64,000 nucleotides of DNA from assembly GCA_016285355.1 (NCBI GenBank), contig JAEEQP010000012.1:19172-83171 (forward strand). Reading direction: 5' to 3'. The DNA comes from Bacteroidales bacterium (GTDB lineage: Bacteria > Bacteroidota > Bacteroidia > Bacteroidales > F082). The notes under the pieces are model-generated. The model saw only the letters and a program-made list of their open reading frames with translations. It was not told the origin of the DNA and did no database searches. This document shows, piece after piece, positions 8,243 through 17,271 of this stretch (position 1 is the first letter of the stretch; each line of letters begins with the position of its first letter). The position numbers and the translations under genes are program-made.

Positions 8243-8317
8243 TGTATACGTTACCGTCTTTCGTATTCTTTAGAAAGGTGGCATAGAATGCTTTTGAAAA
8301 AAAATTAGAAGCGTAAA

Positions 8318-9295
8318 TTAGCCCATAAAAATGTATGCGTTTCCAAATAATTCCAGTTCTTTTTCGAGTTGGCCATTAATGTCAAACGTGGCTTTTACGC
8401 AACCAAAATTGTTATCGCCATTTCCCGTGCAACACACATTTTTTCCGAATGCTTGATATGCTTTTAGTATCTCTGGCTTAGGGTCACTCTTGGGGGCAAA
8501 AACAGTACTAACAGAAATCACATTCTCCAAATTATTCTGATTAAGCAATTCAACAAATTTGCCTGAACTATCAGAACCATGGTGTGGAATTTTTATATAG
8601 TTTACGCTCAATAGGTCGTCCGCATCAATGAACTGGACGGACTGGTCGACCAAATCGCCTGTAAAAAGATAATTGAATCCATTAATGTCCATTACATAAA
8701 CAAGACTTAAGTCATTCAAAACAAAGTCTTTATCATTCCCATCTCGTCTTTCCACCAATGCACTATTTGGCAACAAGAATTTCAGCGAAATCTCGACTTC
8801 ATTACCCGAAACAGATTCAACAATTTTTATCCTATACAGACTTCGTGGTGTTTCTCCCTTATTTAAACTCACAAAGTTGAGATTATATTTTCTATTACTA
8901 TCATACTCTTTCATCAGAAAAGCAATAGTCTTGGCCGATTCTTCACAAACCTCATAATTCTGACCTCCATTGAAAGAACTGGGCACATAGATTTTGGATT
9001 TCTTTTCGGAATCAAATGCCGTAAGCAAGTCTATAATACCTAATGAATGATCGCAATCGGGATGTGTCCAAACAAAAGCGTCAATTTGACTTATACAATT
9101 GTTTTCCAACAATTTACTTGTATGATTATAACCATTGCTTACATAACAATCCGTAACAATGGTAACTTGGGGAGTTCCCTTGTCGCGCACAAAAAGGACT
9201 ATTGACTCTCCTTCGCTCGGATACCCCACAACGAAAATCTGAATGTCAATATCATTGTAATGCTCAACCTTGATTGTTTTGTCGAATAGTCTCAA
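8318..9295 (-). CDS. Metallo-beta-lactamase-fold hydrolase (ComEC-type MBL)
   Basis: MBL-fold protein of about 325 residues. The metal motif is WTHPDCDHSLG, the HxHxDH motif with Pro replacing the second position as in ComEC-type MBL domains; the later KIPHHGSD block and FTGDL strand complete the site. No signal peptide and no membrane segment. The only start near the first beta strand is TTG 9295, with an in-frame stop five codons upstream; it overlaps the preceding small frame, so coupled translation is likely. The cassette interrupts the CapA-TupA pair, so a role in defence or signalling is as plausible as one in polysaccharide synthesis. Confidence 0.82.
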   Translation of the reverse strand: MRLFDKTIKVEHYNDIDIQIFVVGYPSEGESIVLFVRDKGTPQVTIVTDCYVSNGYNHTSKLLENNCISQIDAFVWTHPDCDHSLGIIDLLTAFDSEKKSKIYVPSSFNGGQNYEVCEESAKTIAFLMKEYDSNRKYNLNFVSLNKGETPRSLYRIKIVESVSGNEVEISLKFLLPNSALVERRDGNDKDFVLNDLSLVYVMDINGFNYLFTGDLVDQSVQFIDADDLLSVNYIKIPHHGSDSSGKFVELLNQNNLENVISVSTVFAPKSDPKPEILKAYQAFGKNVCCTGNGDNNFGCVKATFDINGQLEKELELFGNAYIFMG

Positions 9296-9473
9296 AGTCG
9301 CTAATGATTATGACGTTAGGCTTTGTTCCAATGAGTGCAGACCTGCGTGGGGACAAAGAAATAAGGGAACTTCTTCTCAATCCTGTGATTGCCGGTCCCA
9401 TGGGTTTTACTGGTTTTCTAACACAATTACTTCTTGTTTCAATATGTATTCTGTCTTGTCTCATATAAAACAA
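9264..9473 (-). CDS. Possible 69-aa protein between the cassette genes
   Basis: ATG at 9473 overlaps the end of the 243-aa gene by 13 bases, and its stop overlaps the TTG start of the MBL gene by 32 bases. The product is very basic and proline/serine-rich in the middle (KPMGPAITGLRRSSLISLSP). The stacked overlaps are typical of coupled genes and would explain the weak start of the MBL gene, but the frame may also be chance. No family recognised. Confidence 0.35.
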   Translation of the reverse strand: MFYMRQDRIHIETRSNCVRKPVKPMGPAITGLRRSSLISLSPRRSALIGTKPNVIIISDFETIRQNNQG

Positions 9474-10192
9474 CGCGATGTTTCTTGTTCGGAAATAGTT
9501 ATCATCCTATTGATTATACCTTGGTCGTACTTGTTGATATCGTCATGTAGGGAAATACTTAATATTGTTTTAACCAAGATATCATATTTATTGTCTTCAT
9601 ATAGCTGAAGATACCTAATTAATGCTGTATCTATGCTTTCTACTCCATCTACTTTGTATTCGTCAGAATAGCGCCCGTTGATAGGTGTATCAATACTAAC
9701 AAAAGCAGACTTGTCGATAATAGAGTCTAAGTCATCTTTATCAACAAAATTGTAGTGGTCAACTTGGCAAGTAAGAAACTTTGATGTAGTTATAGGTTCC
9801 ATTATTGGGTCAAACAATAATGTTTTTATTTTCTCAATGGACTGTTTAGAAATGCTTCCATCATTACTACATTGCACTTCGATATAAAGATAATATGGAC
9901 TTACGACAACCTTGCCCTTAGTATTGTCATCAAAAACAACGTCTGAAAAGCAAAAGACCTTCTTTTCGGCGATGGTTTCTAAAGTTATGTCCAAATTATA
10001 AGCCACAGAATCCACGTCCACCATTTGTCTTTCAAGTTCCGAAAGAACATTTTCCTTGTAATTGTTGCTTATCTCTTTATATTTAGCAAGATAGTCATCC
10101 TTAAAACTTGGAAGGCTGAAAAAGTCGAGTCGAAAAGAAATTCTTTTCCTCATAGCTTTCATTTTCGAAGAATATGGCTTTTTCTCACACAT
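9461..10192 (-). CDS. Uncharacterised 243-aa protein of the MBL cassette
   Basis: Not recognised. A basic N-terminus (MCEKKPYSSKMKAMRKRISF) is followed by an acidic, mixed alpha/beta-looking body without membrane segments. Two blocks with alternating hydrophobics (about residues 90-110 and 135-155) suggest a beta-rich core. It is the first gene of the cassette, 42 bases below a TATTTTTG box, and overlaps the 69-aa frame. It is AT-rich like the MBL gene and unlike the sugar-nucleotide genes. It could be a sensor or effector partner of the MBL protein. Confidence 0.75.
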   Translation of the reverse strand: MCEKKPYSSKMKAMRKRISFRLDFFSLPSFKDDYLAKYKEISNNYKENVLSELERQMVDVDSVAYNLDITLETIAEKKVFCFSDVVFDDNTKGKVVVSPYYLYIEVQCSNDGSISKQSIEKIKTLLFDPIMEPITTSKFLTCQVDHYNFVDKDDLDSIIDKSAFVSIDTPINGRYSDEYKVDGVESIDTALIRYLQLYEDNKYDILVKTILSISLHDDINKYDQGIINRMITISEQETSRCFI

Positions 10193-10233
10193 AATTTGTA
10201 GATTCTTTTTGTCCTATTTATCCATTCAAATTG

Positions 10234-10241
10234 CAAAAATA
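10234..10241 (-). promoter_or_regulatory. -7 box of the MBL cassette
   Basis: Minus strand TATTTTTG, matching TAnnTTTG, 42 bases before the ATG of the 243-aa gene. A -33 TTTG at the ideal distance is not present. Together with the promoter at 2418-2448 it shows that the embedded cassettes carry separate transcription signals. Confidence 0.45.
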
Positions 10242-10291
10242 CATATTTTTATAATATCAAGAATCCTTTCTTGAAAAACGGAATAAAATAA

Positions 10292-11308
10292 TTACAATCT
10301 CCTCTTGATATAATCTTTAACCGTCCCGCCAATCACAGCCGGATGAGCCAGCATCTTCTTTGCAATATCCTTATGATTCGCTTTGCGATATTGCTTGTAG
10401 CACCGGCTTATTTCAGCATGATACTCCTCAGAATTGTCTTCCTTGACCAATTGCTCATTAAGGTAATCGAAACGAAACTCTTTGGGAACATCCTTTTCAT
10501 CAACGATTTGTGACGCAAATTCATTATTAATCCTCACATACTCCATTTTAGGGACAATGGTATCTTTCGATAAATCCACGCTCACAATAGCACCATATTT
10601 TGTGGGTTTCCAAGGCATATCGAAGACGAAATTACCCAAGGAATAGAAAATGTACTTGCCTTGGTATTGCTCATAGCCTTGTAGTACATGAGGATGCATA
10701 CCGATCACCATATCAAAACCAACATCCACTAACCAATGGGCAAAACGTTTTTGCTGCGAAGAAGGACGATTAATGAACTCGTTGCCCCAATGTACAAAAA
10801 CAATCTTGAAAGCGTCTTCGGGCAGCTGCCGTATCTCCTGCTCAATTTCTTTATATTCCGGGTTATGCCAATAACAAGGCTCTTTAGAGAACGCATCTAT
10901 GCGTTGCGAAAAACCTGTAATGCTTACTTTTCTGCCTTGATGGTCAAAGACCTGTGATTTTTGTGCATTGCTGCCGAAACATAAACAACCGCATGATGTT
11001 AGATAATCGAAGGTACGCTGGTAGGCGTTTGCCCCGTGCTGCATGGCATGGTTGTTGGCAATGCCATACAGATTGAAGTGCTTCAAATGGTTGAGATATT
11101 GTGGATCTACACGGAACTGCAAAGCCGCATTGCCTGTCTTATCAGATATCTCGGATGCCACCCCCTCAAAGTTGCCAATCCAACAGTCTTCAGGTTTTTT
11201 GTCGATGTGCTGAAACGGGTTAAAACCTTGTTTCAGTTTGCTGCCTACGCCGAAGCCAGTATCAAAATATCCGTCGGTGAGGTTAATATCTCCCACAATT
11301 TTTAGCAT
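10292..11308 (-). CDS. CapA-like metallophosphatase-fold protein (copy 1)
   Basis: PGA_cap/CapA family, 338 residues, related to CapA/PgsA of polyglutamate capsule systems and built on a calcineurin-like fold. Metal-site motifs are GDINLTD (residues 5-11), GNFEG (about 44), IANNHAMQHG (about 83), HWGNEF (about 178) and MHPHVLQG (about 210). No signal peptide. The start overlaps the end of the upstream GT4 gene by 7 bases. In this operon it precedes a TupA-like gene (after the cassette), mirroring the CapA-TupA pair at 13285-14430. Exact chemistry unknown; an amide-linked capsule decoration is inferred. Confidence 0.87.
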   Translation of the reverse strand: MLKIVGDINLTDGYFDTGFGVGSKLKQGFNPFQHIDKKPEDCWIGNFEGVASEISDKTGNAALQFRVDPQYLNHLKHFNLYGIANNHAMQHGANAYQRTFDYLTSCGCLCFGSNAQKSQVFDHQGRKVSITGFSQRIDAFSKEPCYWHNPEYKEIEQEIRQLPEDAFKIVFVHWGNEFINRPSSQQKRFAHWLVDVGFDMVIGMHPHVLQGYEQYQGKYIFYSLGNFVFDMPWKPTKYGAIVSVDLSKDTIVPKMEYVRINNEFASQIVDEKDVPKEFRFDYLNEQLVKEDNSEEYHAEISRCYKQYRKANHKDIAKKMLAHPAVIGGTVKDYIKRRL

Positions 11309-12354
11309 GATAACACTCCTAACTTTTTCAGGTTTTCTTCCGAAAGGACAATACGGCTGTCATATTGTGCCGCCTTTTCACGACAAATAACCGACAACCT
11401 TTGCACTTCTTCTGGATGGTCTATAACGAACTTCATCCTTTCTGTCAACGCTTCTACATCATGTGATGGGATTATCCATCCTGTCTGCCCGTCCTCAATC
11501 ACATCCTTGTTCAAATTCCAGTCCGAAGCAATAATGGGCAAGGATGAAATATAAGCATCAATCACAATGCCCGGGAAACCTTCACCGTGCCAATAGGTTG
11601 GGAAGAGCATGACATCGTATTTGGCTAACTCATCATAGTTGTTGGTATCTCTTAAATTCAACAATCCCTTATACTCAACTTCACTATGGGCACCCACCAT
11701 TTCATTGAATCGTTTGGCGTATACAGCATCTTCCGATTCCCTACCGTAAAACACCACATCGAATCTTCCTTGATACCCAGCTTGGTTTAATGCGTCAACA
11801 CTATTGATAATATCCGTACAGCCCTTATATTCTTCAACCCGTGACAAAAAAACGAAATGAGTTTTGTTGTCTTTTTTAGGTTGTTTTACCCCATAATGGT
11901 TGATGATTTTGGAGTTAGGCACATAAACGGCATTATTCAATCCACTTTCTTGCAAGGAATCCACCATGGATTGGCCTTGCACAAAAATGCCTTTCAAGAA
12001 AGCGTAAGTCGAAACTTTGAACCGACCTTCCTTTATCATCTCATGGAAGGAGCCACCGACTACCCAATAGAAGCAATCATTGGGCAGGCGCATTTTTTTT
12101 ATGAAACCGATTAAAGTGTCTGCACTTCCAGGATTGGCGGAAATGATAACCTTTGCCTTTCTGTGAAAGAGCAAAACCAAAACCAAACGAACCATGACCC
12201 ATGGACGTTTTTTCCAGTTCAATGTGTCTACGGTTATCACATGGTCGAAAACCTGAACAAAGCGATCCAGAAACAATTGGTTCTTCATGATATCACCCCC
12301 TGGCGGAATGGTACCCAGTCCCATGGGACCGATGAAGATAAGTGTGTTTTTCAT
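11302..12354 (-). CDS. Family 4-like glycosyltransferase
   Basis: GT-B fold retaining glycosyltransferase of about 350 residues. The C-terminal donor domain shows FLSRVEEYKGC (GT1/4 pfam start), and the FPTYWHGEGFPGIVIDAY block with the E-x7-E motif. The N-terminal domain opens with IFIGPMGLGTIPPGGD, a glycine-rich acceptor loop. ATG 12354 is preferred to the TTG at 12363, which overlaps the upstream stop. It is flanked by TupA and CapA genes in the operon. Confidence 0.9.
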   Translation of the reverse strand: MKNTLIFIGPMGLGTIPPGGDIMKNQLFLDRFVQVFDHVITVDTLNWKKRPWVMVRLVLVLLFHRKAKVIISANPGSADTLIGFIKKMRLPNDCFYWVVGGSFHEMIKEGRFKVSTYAFLKGIFVQGQSMVDSLQESGLNNAVYVPNSKIINHYGVKQPKKDNKTHFVFLSRVEEYKGCTDIINSVDALNQAGYQGRFDVVFYGRESEDAVYAKRFNEMVGAHSEVEYKGLLNLRDTNNYDELAKYDVMLFPTYWHGEGFPGIVIDAYISSLPIIASDWNLNKDVIEDGQTGWIIPSHDVEALTERMKFVIDHPEEVQRLSVICREKAAQYDSRIVLSEENLKKLGVLSC

Positions 12355-12359
12355 TCCAA

Positions 12360-13304
12360 TCAAATAGTCTTTTCCGGCAGCTTAATCCAATCACCACATT
12401 GCTTATTCCATTCTTCAGATGAAAAATTATCATACCCCGAAGAATCATAAAAAGTCAATTCGCCAAAATACACCTTGCCTCCACTGCAATACAGATCCAC
12501 CCTAATATGGGCAAAGCCTTGTGATAATGTTGTTGCTATCTCTTTCATTTCATCAAACCGCTCGGGTTTTTCAAACACAATTTCTGCTTGGGACCCAACA
12601 GCACTGGTCAGCGGTAGTTTGTTGAACGACATATCATAATAATTGAAATTATGGTCGGTGAATCTGTTACTAGCGATTAACATGAACTTCGGCGTGCCAC
12701 CAAAACAATAGAATTTATAATCTTTTAGCTGCTCTCCTTTATTGATCTGCTGATTATCAGCATCATATTCATCACTCAAATAAGCTTCAGCAAGTATTCG
12801 CTTTTGAATATTCTTGTAAGGATATTCTCTCATCGTCCGATAGACATTGTCTTTCATTGATTTATTCAACTTTTTTACTGCAGCCTCACGGTCAAACTCT
12901 TCTTTATTTTTGCAAATCACCACCCCACCACTATCACTACCGTGCGTGGTTTTCAAAACAAATTGCTGCGGCAAACTATCCCAATCAATTTCTTCAACAC
13001 TATTCCACAAGCCCAAAGTTGGAATAATATATTGTTCACCGATTTTGTCAGCCACGATTTTCTTCACTTCGTATTTGTCAACAATATTGGTGTATTCTGG
13101 CTTCCTGTCATAAAGCTTTAGCCATTGCAGTTTTTCAGTGTAAGTTCTTGGATTCTCAAGATCCAATTTGTACCCAAATTTGATACGCCATATCATCTTA
13201 AGATATCTCTCATCATCCATGTTATCAAACAAATGAGAGCTCTCAATCAGATAACATAAAGCCATGGAAGGGTTCTTAATTGCTTTAACGATTTTCTGCA
13301 TCAT
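12360..13304 (-). CDS. TupA-like ATP-grasp protein (copy 2)
   Basis: ATPgrasp_TupA family, 314 residues. Features: YTEKLQWLK near residue 58, FVLKTTHGSDSGGVV as ATP loop, LKDYKFYCFGG in the middle and VYFGELTFYDSSG with the metal ligands near the end. It starts with two consecutive ATG codons and overlaps the upstream CapA gene by 20 bases, so CapA and TupA are translationally coupled here. It probably forms an amide or related bond on the glycan using ATP; acceptor and amine are unknown. Confidence 0.86.
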   Translation of the reverse strand: MMQKIVKAIKNPSMALCYLIESSHLFDNMDDERYLKMIWRIKFGYKLDLENPRTYTEKLQWLKLYDRKPEYTNIVDKYEVKKIVADKIGEQYIIPTLGLWNSVEEIDWDSLPQQFVLKTTHGSDSGGVVICKNKEEFDREAAVKKLNKSMKDNVYRTMREYPYKNIQKRILAEAYLSDEYDADNQQINKGEQLKDYKFYCFGGTPKFMLIASNRFTDHNFNYYDMSFNKLPLTSAVGSQAEIVFEKPERFDEMKEIATTLSQGFAHIRVDLYCSGGKVYFGELTFYDSSGYDNFSSEEWNKQCGDWIKLPEKTI

Positions 13305-14430
13305 GATAAATCTTTTTTACAATGGATTCGATGAGCAAATCCCTGTGGGACTCACATTCAATAAAGTTCAAGATATTTAAAAGTTTTTTCTTTGGCATCA
13401 GATAGGGAATCCATCCTCTTCCCGCCGCCACCCTAGCGTACTCATTGATGTAAGGAGCCAAACAGCTTAAATAGCCGCGGTTTTTCTCCCGAAAAGCCTT
13501 GTCTTGTGCCTCAAAAGCATTCTCATCAGACAAAACAGCATTGATTTCACCTAATTCTCGGTGGAAATTTGTCAATTCCTTATCCTTTAACAATTTAACT
13601 TCTGGTGTGGCATTGCACTGTTCGTATGGCACACATTCGACATGTATCTCGTTATCATCGATGATTAAGTTAATGAAATAGCCGTAATTCCAAATATCAT
13701 CACGACTACCCATTTCATCAAAGCAAAAGTTGCCTAAACCATAAACAATTGGTGCTCCTTTATAGATTTCATACCCAGAAAAACAATGCTGATGACCGTT
13801 GACAACCACATTGGCACCTATATCCACATACCACTGGTAAAATTGTCTCATCCTTGGGCTTGGGTATTGATACCCCTCATGACCACCATGAACAATAACT
13901 ATTACAACATCTGCCTTTTGCTTAGCTTCGGTAATCTGATGATAATTGACAACAGCGTTCATCGCTGCTGATCCTCCCTTATCTTTTGACGCTATTGAAA
14001 ACTCATTCTCACAGAAATTCACGATGGCAATCGTCTTGCCTTCTATTTTTTTATAAAGAACTTTCTCCGCCTCAACATTGTTCACACCACCACCAACATA
14101 ATCAATCTTATTATCTCTTAATGCCCGCAAAGTGTTTCTAACCCCAACATCACCATAATCACGGAAATGATTATTTGCCAGTGTGACACAATCGAAACCA
14201 ACGGTCTTCAGCAAACCAACCCCTTTGGCCGAACATGATAAACAAGGACCAAACTTTACAATTGGTTTGACGGTGCTGTCCGCGACAGCACATTCAAAAT
14301 TCACAATGGAATAGTCAGCCTCGGTCAAGTATGGTTGGATCTCCTTCATCACAGAGGCTCCCATATCGTCTTCTATTAGTTTGGCTACCCTCTCTTGTGG
14401 GCAATAATCACCTGCGATTAGTATTTTCAT
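13285..14430 (-). CDS. CapA-like metallophosphatase-fold protein (copy 2)
   Basis: Second PGA_cap/CapA protein, about 381 residues from ATG 14430 (MKILIAGDYCP). The frame can be opened 18 codons earlier, but that would overlap the acetyltransferase gene and adds no conserved sequence. Metal-site motifs are NFECAV, LANNHFRDYG, HGGHEGYQYPS and NGHQHCFSGYE. It is more divergent than copy 1 and has a longer C-terminus. It is coupled to the following TupA gene. Function likely parallel to copy 1, acting on a different unit of the polymer; this is inference. Confidence 0.86.
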   Translation of the reverse strand: MKILIAGDYCPQERVAKLIEDDMGASVMKEIQPYLTEADYSIVNFECAVADSTVKPIVKFGPCLSCSAKGVGLLKTVGFDCVTLANNHFRDYGDVGVRNTLRALRDNKIDYVGGGVNNVEAEKVLYKKIEGKTIAIVNFCENEFSIASKDKGGSAAMNAVVNYHQITEAKQKADVVIVIVHGGHEGYQYPSPRMRQFYQWYVDIGANVVVNGHQHCFSGYEIYKGAPIVYGLGNFCFDEMGSRDDIWNYGYFINLIIDDNEIHVECVPYEQCNATPEVKLLKDKELTNFHRELGEINAVLSDENAFEAQDKAFREKNRGYLSCLAPYINEYARVAAGRGWIPYLMPKKKLLNILNFIECESHRDLLIESIVKKIYHDAENR

Positions 14431-14458
14431 CGATTTACTAAATTGTTCTTTTTGTAGT

Positions 14459-15025
14459 TTATATTTCAGAATACTTTTTCCCATCTTTCATAATGATACA
14501 GGCAGGAACACCTGATACCACACAATTGTCTGGGACATCCTTAATAACCACCGAGTTTGCTGCAATAGTAACATTGTTCCCAATGTTGACAGGGCCTAAA
14601 ATGGTAACACCCGTGGAAATGTACACATTATCTCCAATGTTGACCAAAGCTGGTTTATCGGGTCTTCTTCTTCCAATAAGTACATTGGGAAGCACCGTAG
14701 CATTTGCCCCGATTCTAACATCTCCATTCACCCTGAAGAAACCAGGATGCACATAGAGAAAACCAGGACCTATACATTTTGAATTAACATTGATTTGGTA
14801 TTTCAAAGCCATTCTTCTTTGTTTCAAAGTTCTCAAAAGATAAGGTAATTTATTATACCAATGTGGATTATTTTGATAATACTCAATAAATCTGATATTC
14901 CTAAAATAAGAATAAATCATCCATGTCTCACTATAGGTGAGTTTTGTCAACCAATGTAGCTTATGGTCGTATCTCGCCAAGTCGGCAGCCAGATACTGCT
15001 TAAGTTCTTTTTTTGTCTTTATCAT
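14459..15025 (-). CDS. Serine acetyltransferase-like hexapeptide acyltransferase
   Basis: Left-handed parallel beta-helix acetyltransferase of 188 residues, in the CysE/SAT-like branch. The N-terminal helical part (residues 1-75) precedes hexapeptide repeats such as VRIGANATVLPNVLIG and VNIGNNVTIAANSVV, and the usual VPDNCVVSGVPA ending. In a capsule operon this type acetylates a sugar and not serine. It overlaps the upstream GT4 gene by four bases (ATGA junction). Confidence 0.87.
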   Translation of the reverse strand: MIKTKKELKQYLAADLARYDHKLHWLTKLTYSETWMIYSYFRNIRFIEYYQNNPHWYNKLPYLLRTLKQRRMALKYQINVNSKCIGPGFLYVHPGFFRVNGDVRIGANATVLPNVLIGRRRPDKPALVNIGDNVYISTGVTILGPVNIGNNVTIAANSVVIKDVPDNCVVSGVPACIIMKDGKKYSEI

Positions 15026-16098
15026 CCTATAAGTTCAATATATTTGTTAAGGAAACTATTTTTTTTGAATTTGTCTTGCGAAAGGGTTTCACTATGCTTG
15101 GCCATTTGGAACTTCTCTTTTGCGTCCAACTGCAAATAACGGATTATCTTGTCAGCCATGTCATTTATGTCTTTTGGGGCAAAGATGAAGCCATTTTTGC
15201 CATCTTCCATGATGTAAGGGATGTCGCTCACGCGACTGCCCAACACAGGCAATCCACAACACATGGCCTCACACAACACATTTGGGAAGCCTTCCCAAAG
15301 CGAAGCAATAATAAACAAGTTGTGCTCCCTATACTTTTCTTCAATAATCCTTGATTGGTCGCAAAATGAAACCATTCCCTCAATATCCAATTCCTTCACC
15401 AAGGCATTGCAATGTTCGGCAATATCGCGTCCATAAAAATCTATGTGGAAATGATAACCTTTGTTTTTAATTATTCCAATAGCTTTTAAAAGATTCGGAA
15501 TGTTTTTGGCCTCATTAAAACGACCTACAAAGATGGCATTTGTTTTTTCATAATCCACGACACTTTTTTCAGATGGATAAAATTTATCTTCATCCACAAA
15601 ATTGTTGATGGTTTTAATTTTGCCTTTTAAGAAAGGAAAACGTGTCCTGATAAATTCCGCTTCTGTGGTCGAATTTGGTACTATAACATCTGCAAAGTGA
15701 TACAACAGGTACTTAATTTTTGTTTCCATGCTAACCATTGTTGTAATACTTCGTTCAGAAACAATGAGTTTATATGTCTTACGGTATAACAAATGATCAA
15801 CACAAAGCAGTTTTGAGATACCTGAATAGTAACTAAGGACAACATCAGGATTGTTCTGGTGGATTATCTTGTGCATTTCAAGAATACGAGTACTCGTTTT
15901 TTTCATTTGAGGCGCATACTCAAAGGGCACATTGTTTTCTGACAATTCGTCCTCCAAAAAATGGTCGTTCTCATAATAAACCCAATACACGACCTTAATA
16001 GGATAACCCGCCTGATGCAGCAGCTTGGCCAATTCGGTCATTTGGCGCTGGGCACCGCCGGATCCGAGGGAATCAATAAAGCATAAGATGCGTTTCAT
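15022..16098 (-). CDS. Family 4 glycosyltransferase
   Basis: GT-B fold retaining glycosyltransferase, 358 residues. N-terminal acceptor loop SLGSGGAQRQM (residues 10-20), donor-domain start AIFVGRFNEAKNIP (about 188) and the E-x7-E catalytic segment in SLWEGFPNVLCEAM (about 268). Four-base overlaps join it to the Wzy gene upstream and the SAT-like gene downstream, so all three are coupled. Adds one sugar of the repeat unit. Confidence 0.92.
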   Translation of the reverse strand: MKRILCFIDSLGSGGAQRQMTELAKLLHQAGYPIKVVYWVYYENDHFLEDELSENNVPFEYAPQMKKTSTRILEMHKIIHQNNPDVVLSYYSGISKLLCVDHLLYRKTYKLIVSERSITTMVSMETKIKYLLYHFADVIVPNSTTEAEFIRTRFPFLKGKIKTINNFVDEDKFYPSEKSVVDYEKTNAIFVGRFNEAKNIPNLLKAIGIIKNKGYHFHIDFYGRDIAEHCNALVKELDIEGMVSFCDQSRIIEEKYREHNLFIIASLWEGFPNVLCEAMCCGLPVLGSRVSDIPYIMEDGKNGFIFAPKDINDMADKIIRYLQLDAKEKFQMAKHSETLSQDKFKKNSFLNKYIELIG

Positions 16099-17231
16099 AA
16101 TATTCCTTTTTCTAATTTAAATTTACCCAATGCAGTCCCCATACTTATCATACAGATTGACAATGATTCATCTGTAAATCCCATAGAATACAATGACTTG
16201 AAAAACCATATAAAGAACGATGCAAGCAAAGCCATCTTTAAATGATACGATTTCACCTCTCTTATTTGAACAACCAATGATATGAAAATCATTAAATAAA
16301 AGAGGGCACCTATCAATCCATAATCGACTAGACACTCCAACCAATCGTTGTGAGCACGATGATATCCTGTTGAAGAAAGATGTGTGGTAGCGTCAGTGCC
16401 ATATCCCAATAATAAGGTAATGATATTATCAGAATCAGACCACGCATCCCAAGCGGCTCTATAAATCACATCTCGTCCTGAAGAGCTACCTTCTTTGGCT
16501 CTTTCTATGCGAAGTAACAAAAAATCATTAGTTTCTACCCAATGATTGACCATCAATGCTCCACCGACAATAATCACCAATACTATAACTGTTTTTAAGA
16601 CAGATTGGCGACTATCTTTTAACATACTAAACACAAACAAGCCGGTAGGAATAACCGCAGCAAGAATGTTTCCACGCTTTGCGCTTAATAAAATATAAAA
16701 AAGACAAATCATCAACGTCGCCCATTTTTGAACGTTATTTTTCATAAAAAACAACATCGGTAACAGCATCAAAAACGCAACTGACGCATTATTAGTAACA
16801 TCAGCATCCTCATCTGCCGATAATTTAATCAACAACGTACGTTCAACATGATAATAGTGTAGAATGGCTGCCATTAACAGAATAATACCCGCATAAGTGA
16901 AAAACCTGTCATTCATTACTCCTTTTTGTGACAGAAAAAGAAATAAGCTTAACGGCAACAATGCGCAAAACACATTCCATATCTGACCTATTGATGGGTT
17001 CTGCCAAGTATAACTGACAACAAAATGGACTAAGTTAATAATTACAAAAAGCAAAACAAACTTTTCGCATGGTAAACGGTTACTTTTCTCAACGACAATG
17101 ACATATAACGATAATAACACCAATAAAAAACGCCATACCATTGGAGGAAAAGGGAACATCCAAAACAACAGATTGCAAACGATGCACAGCAATGTAACAT
17201 CACGAATTAATATGAATTTATTTTTTATCAT
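16095..17231 (-). CDS. O-antigen ligase/polymerase family protein (Wzy)
   Basis: Integral membrane protein of 378 residues with about ten hydrophobic helices and one large external loop containing the Wzy_C-type signature YHRAHNDWLECLVDYG (about residues 293-308). Arginines in AKRGN and ERAKEGSSSGRD fit the catalytic loops of Wzy polymerases. As the only such protein in the operon, with a Wzx flippase next door, it is most likely the repeat-unit polymerase and not a ligase. It overlaps the following GT4 gene by four bases. Confidence 0.88.
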   Translation of the reverse strand: MIKNKFILIRDVTLLCIVCNLLFWMFPFPPMVWRFLLVLLSLYVIVVEKSNRLPCEKFVLLFVIINLVHFVVSYTWQNPSIGQIWNVFCALLPLSLFLFLSQKGVMNDRFFTYAGIILLMAAILHYYHVERTLLIKLSADEDADVTNNASVAFLMLLPMLFFMKNNVQKWATLMICLFYILLSAKRGNILAAVIPTGLFVFSMLKDSRQSVLKTVIVLVIIVGGALMVNHWVETNDFLLLRIERAKEGSSSGRDVIYRAAWDAWSDSDNIITLLLGYGTDATTHLSSTGYHRAHNDWLECLVDYGLIGALFYLMIFISLVVQIREVKSYHLKMALLASFFIWFFKSLYSMGFTDESLSICMISMGTALGKFKLEKGIL

Positions 17232-17271
17232 CTATTGATTCGCTATTTGTGATGATGACAAAAAACTAATA

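Noticed and set aside
9274..9468. 64-aa plus-strand ORF with a hydrophobic end
   Set aside because: It lies wholly opposite the cassette junction, with no promoter or neighbours on the plus strand; the minus-strand overlap frames explain the openness.
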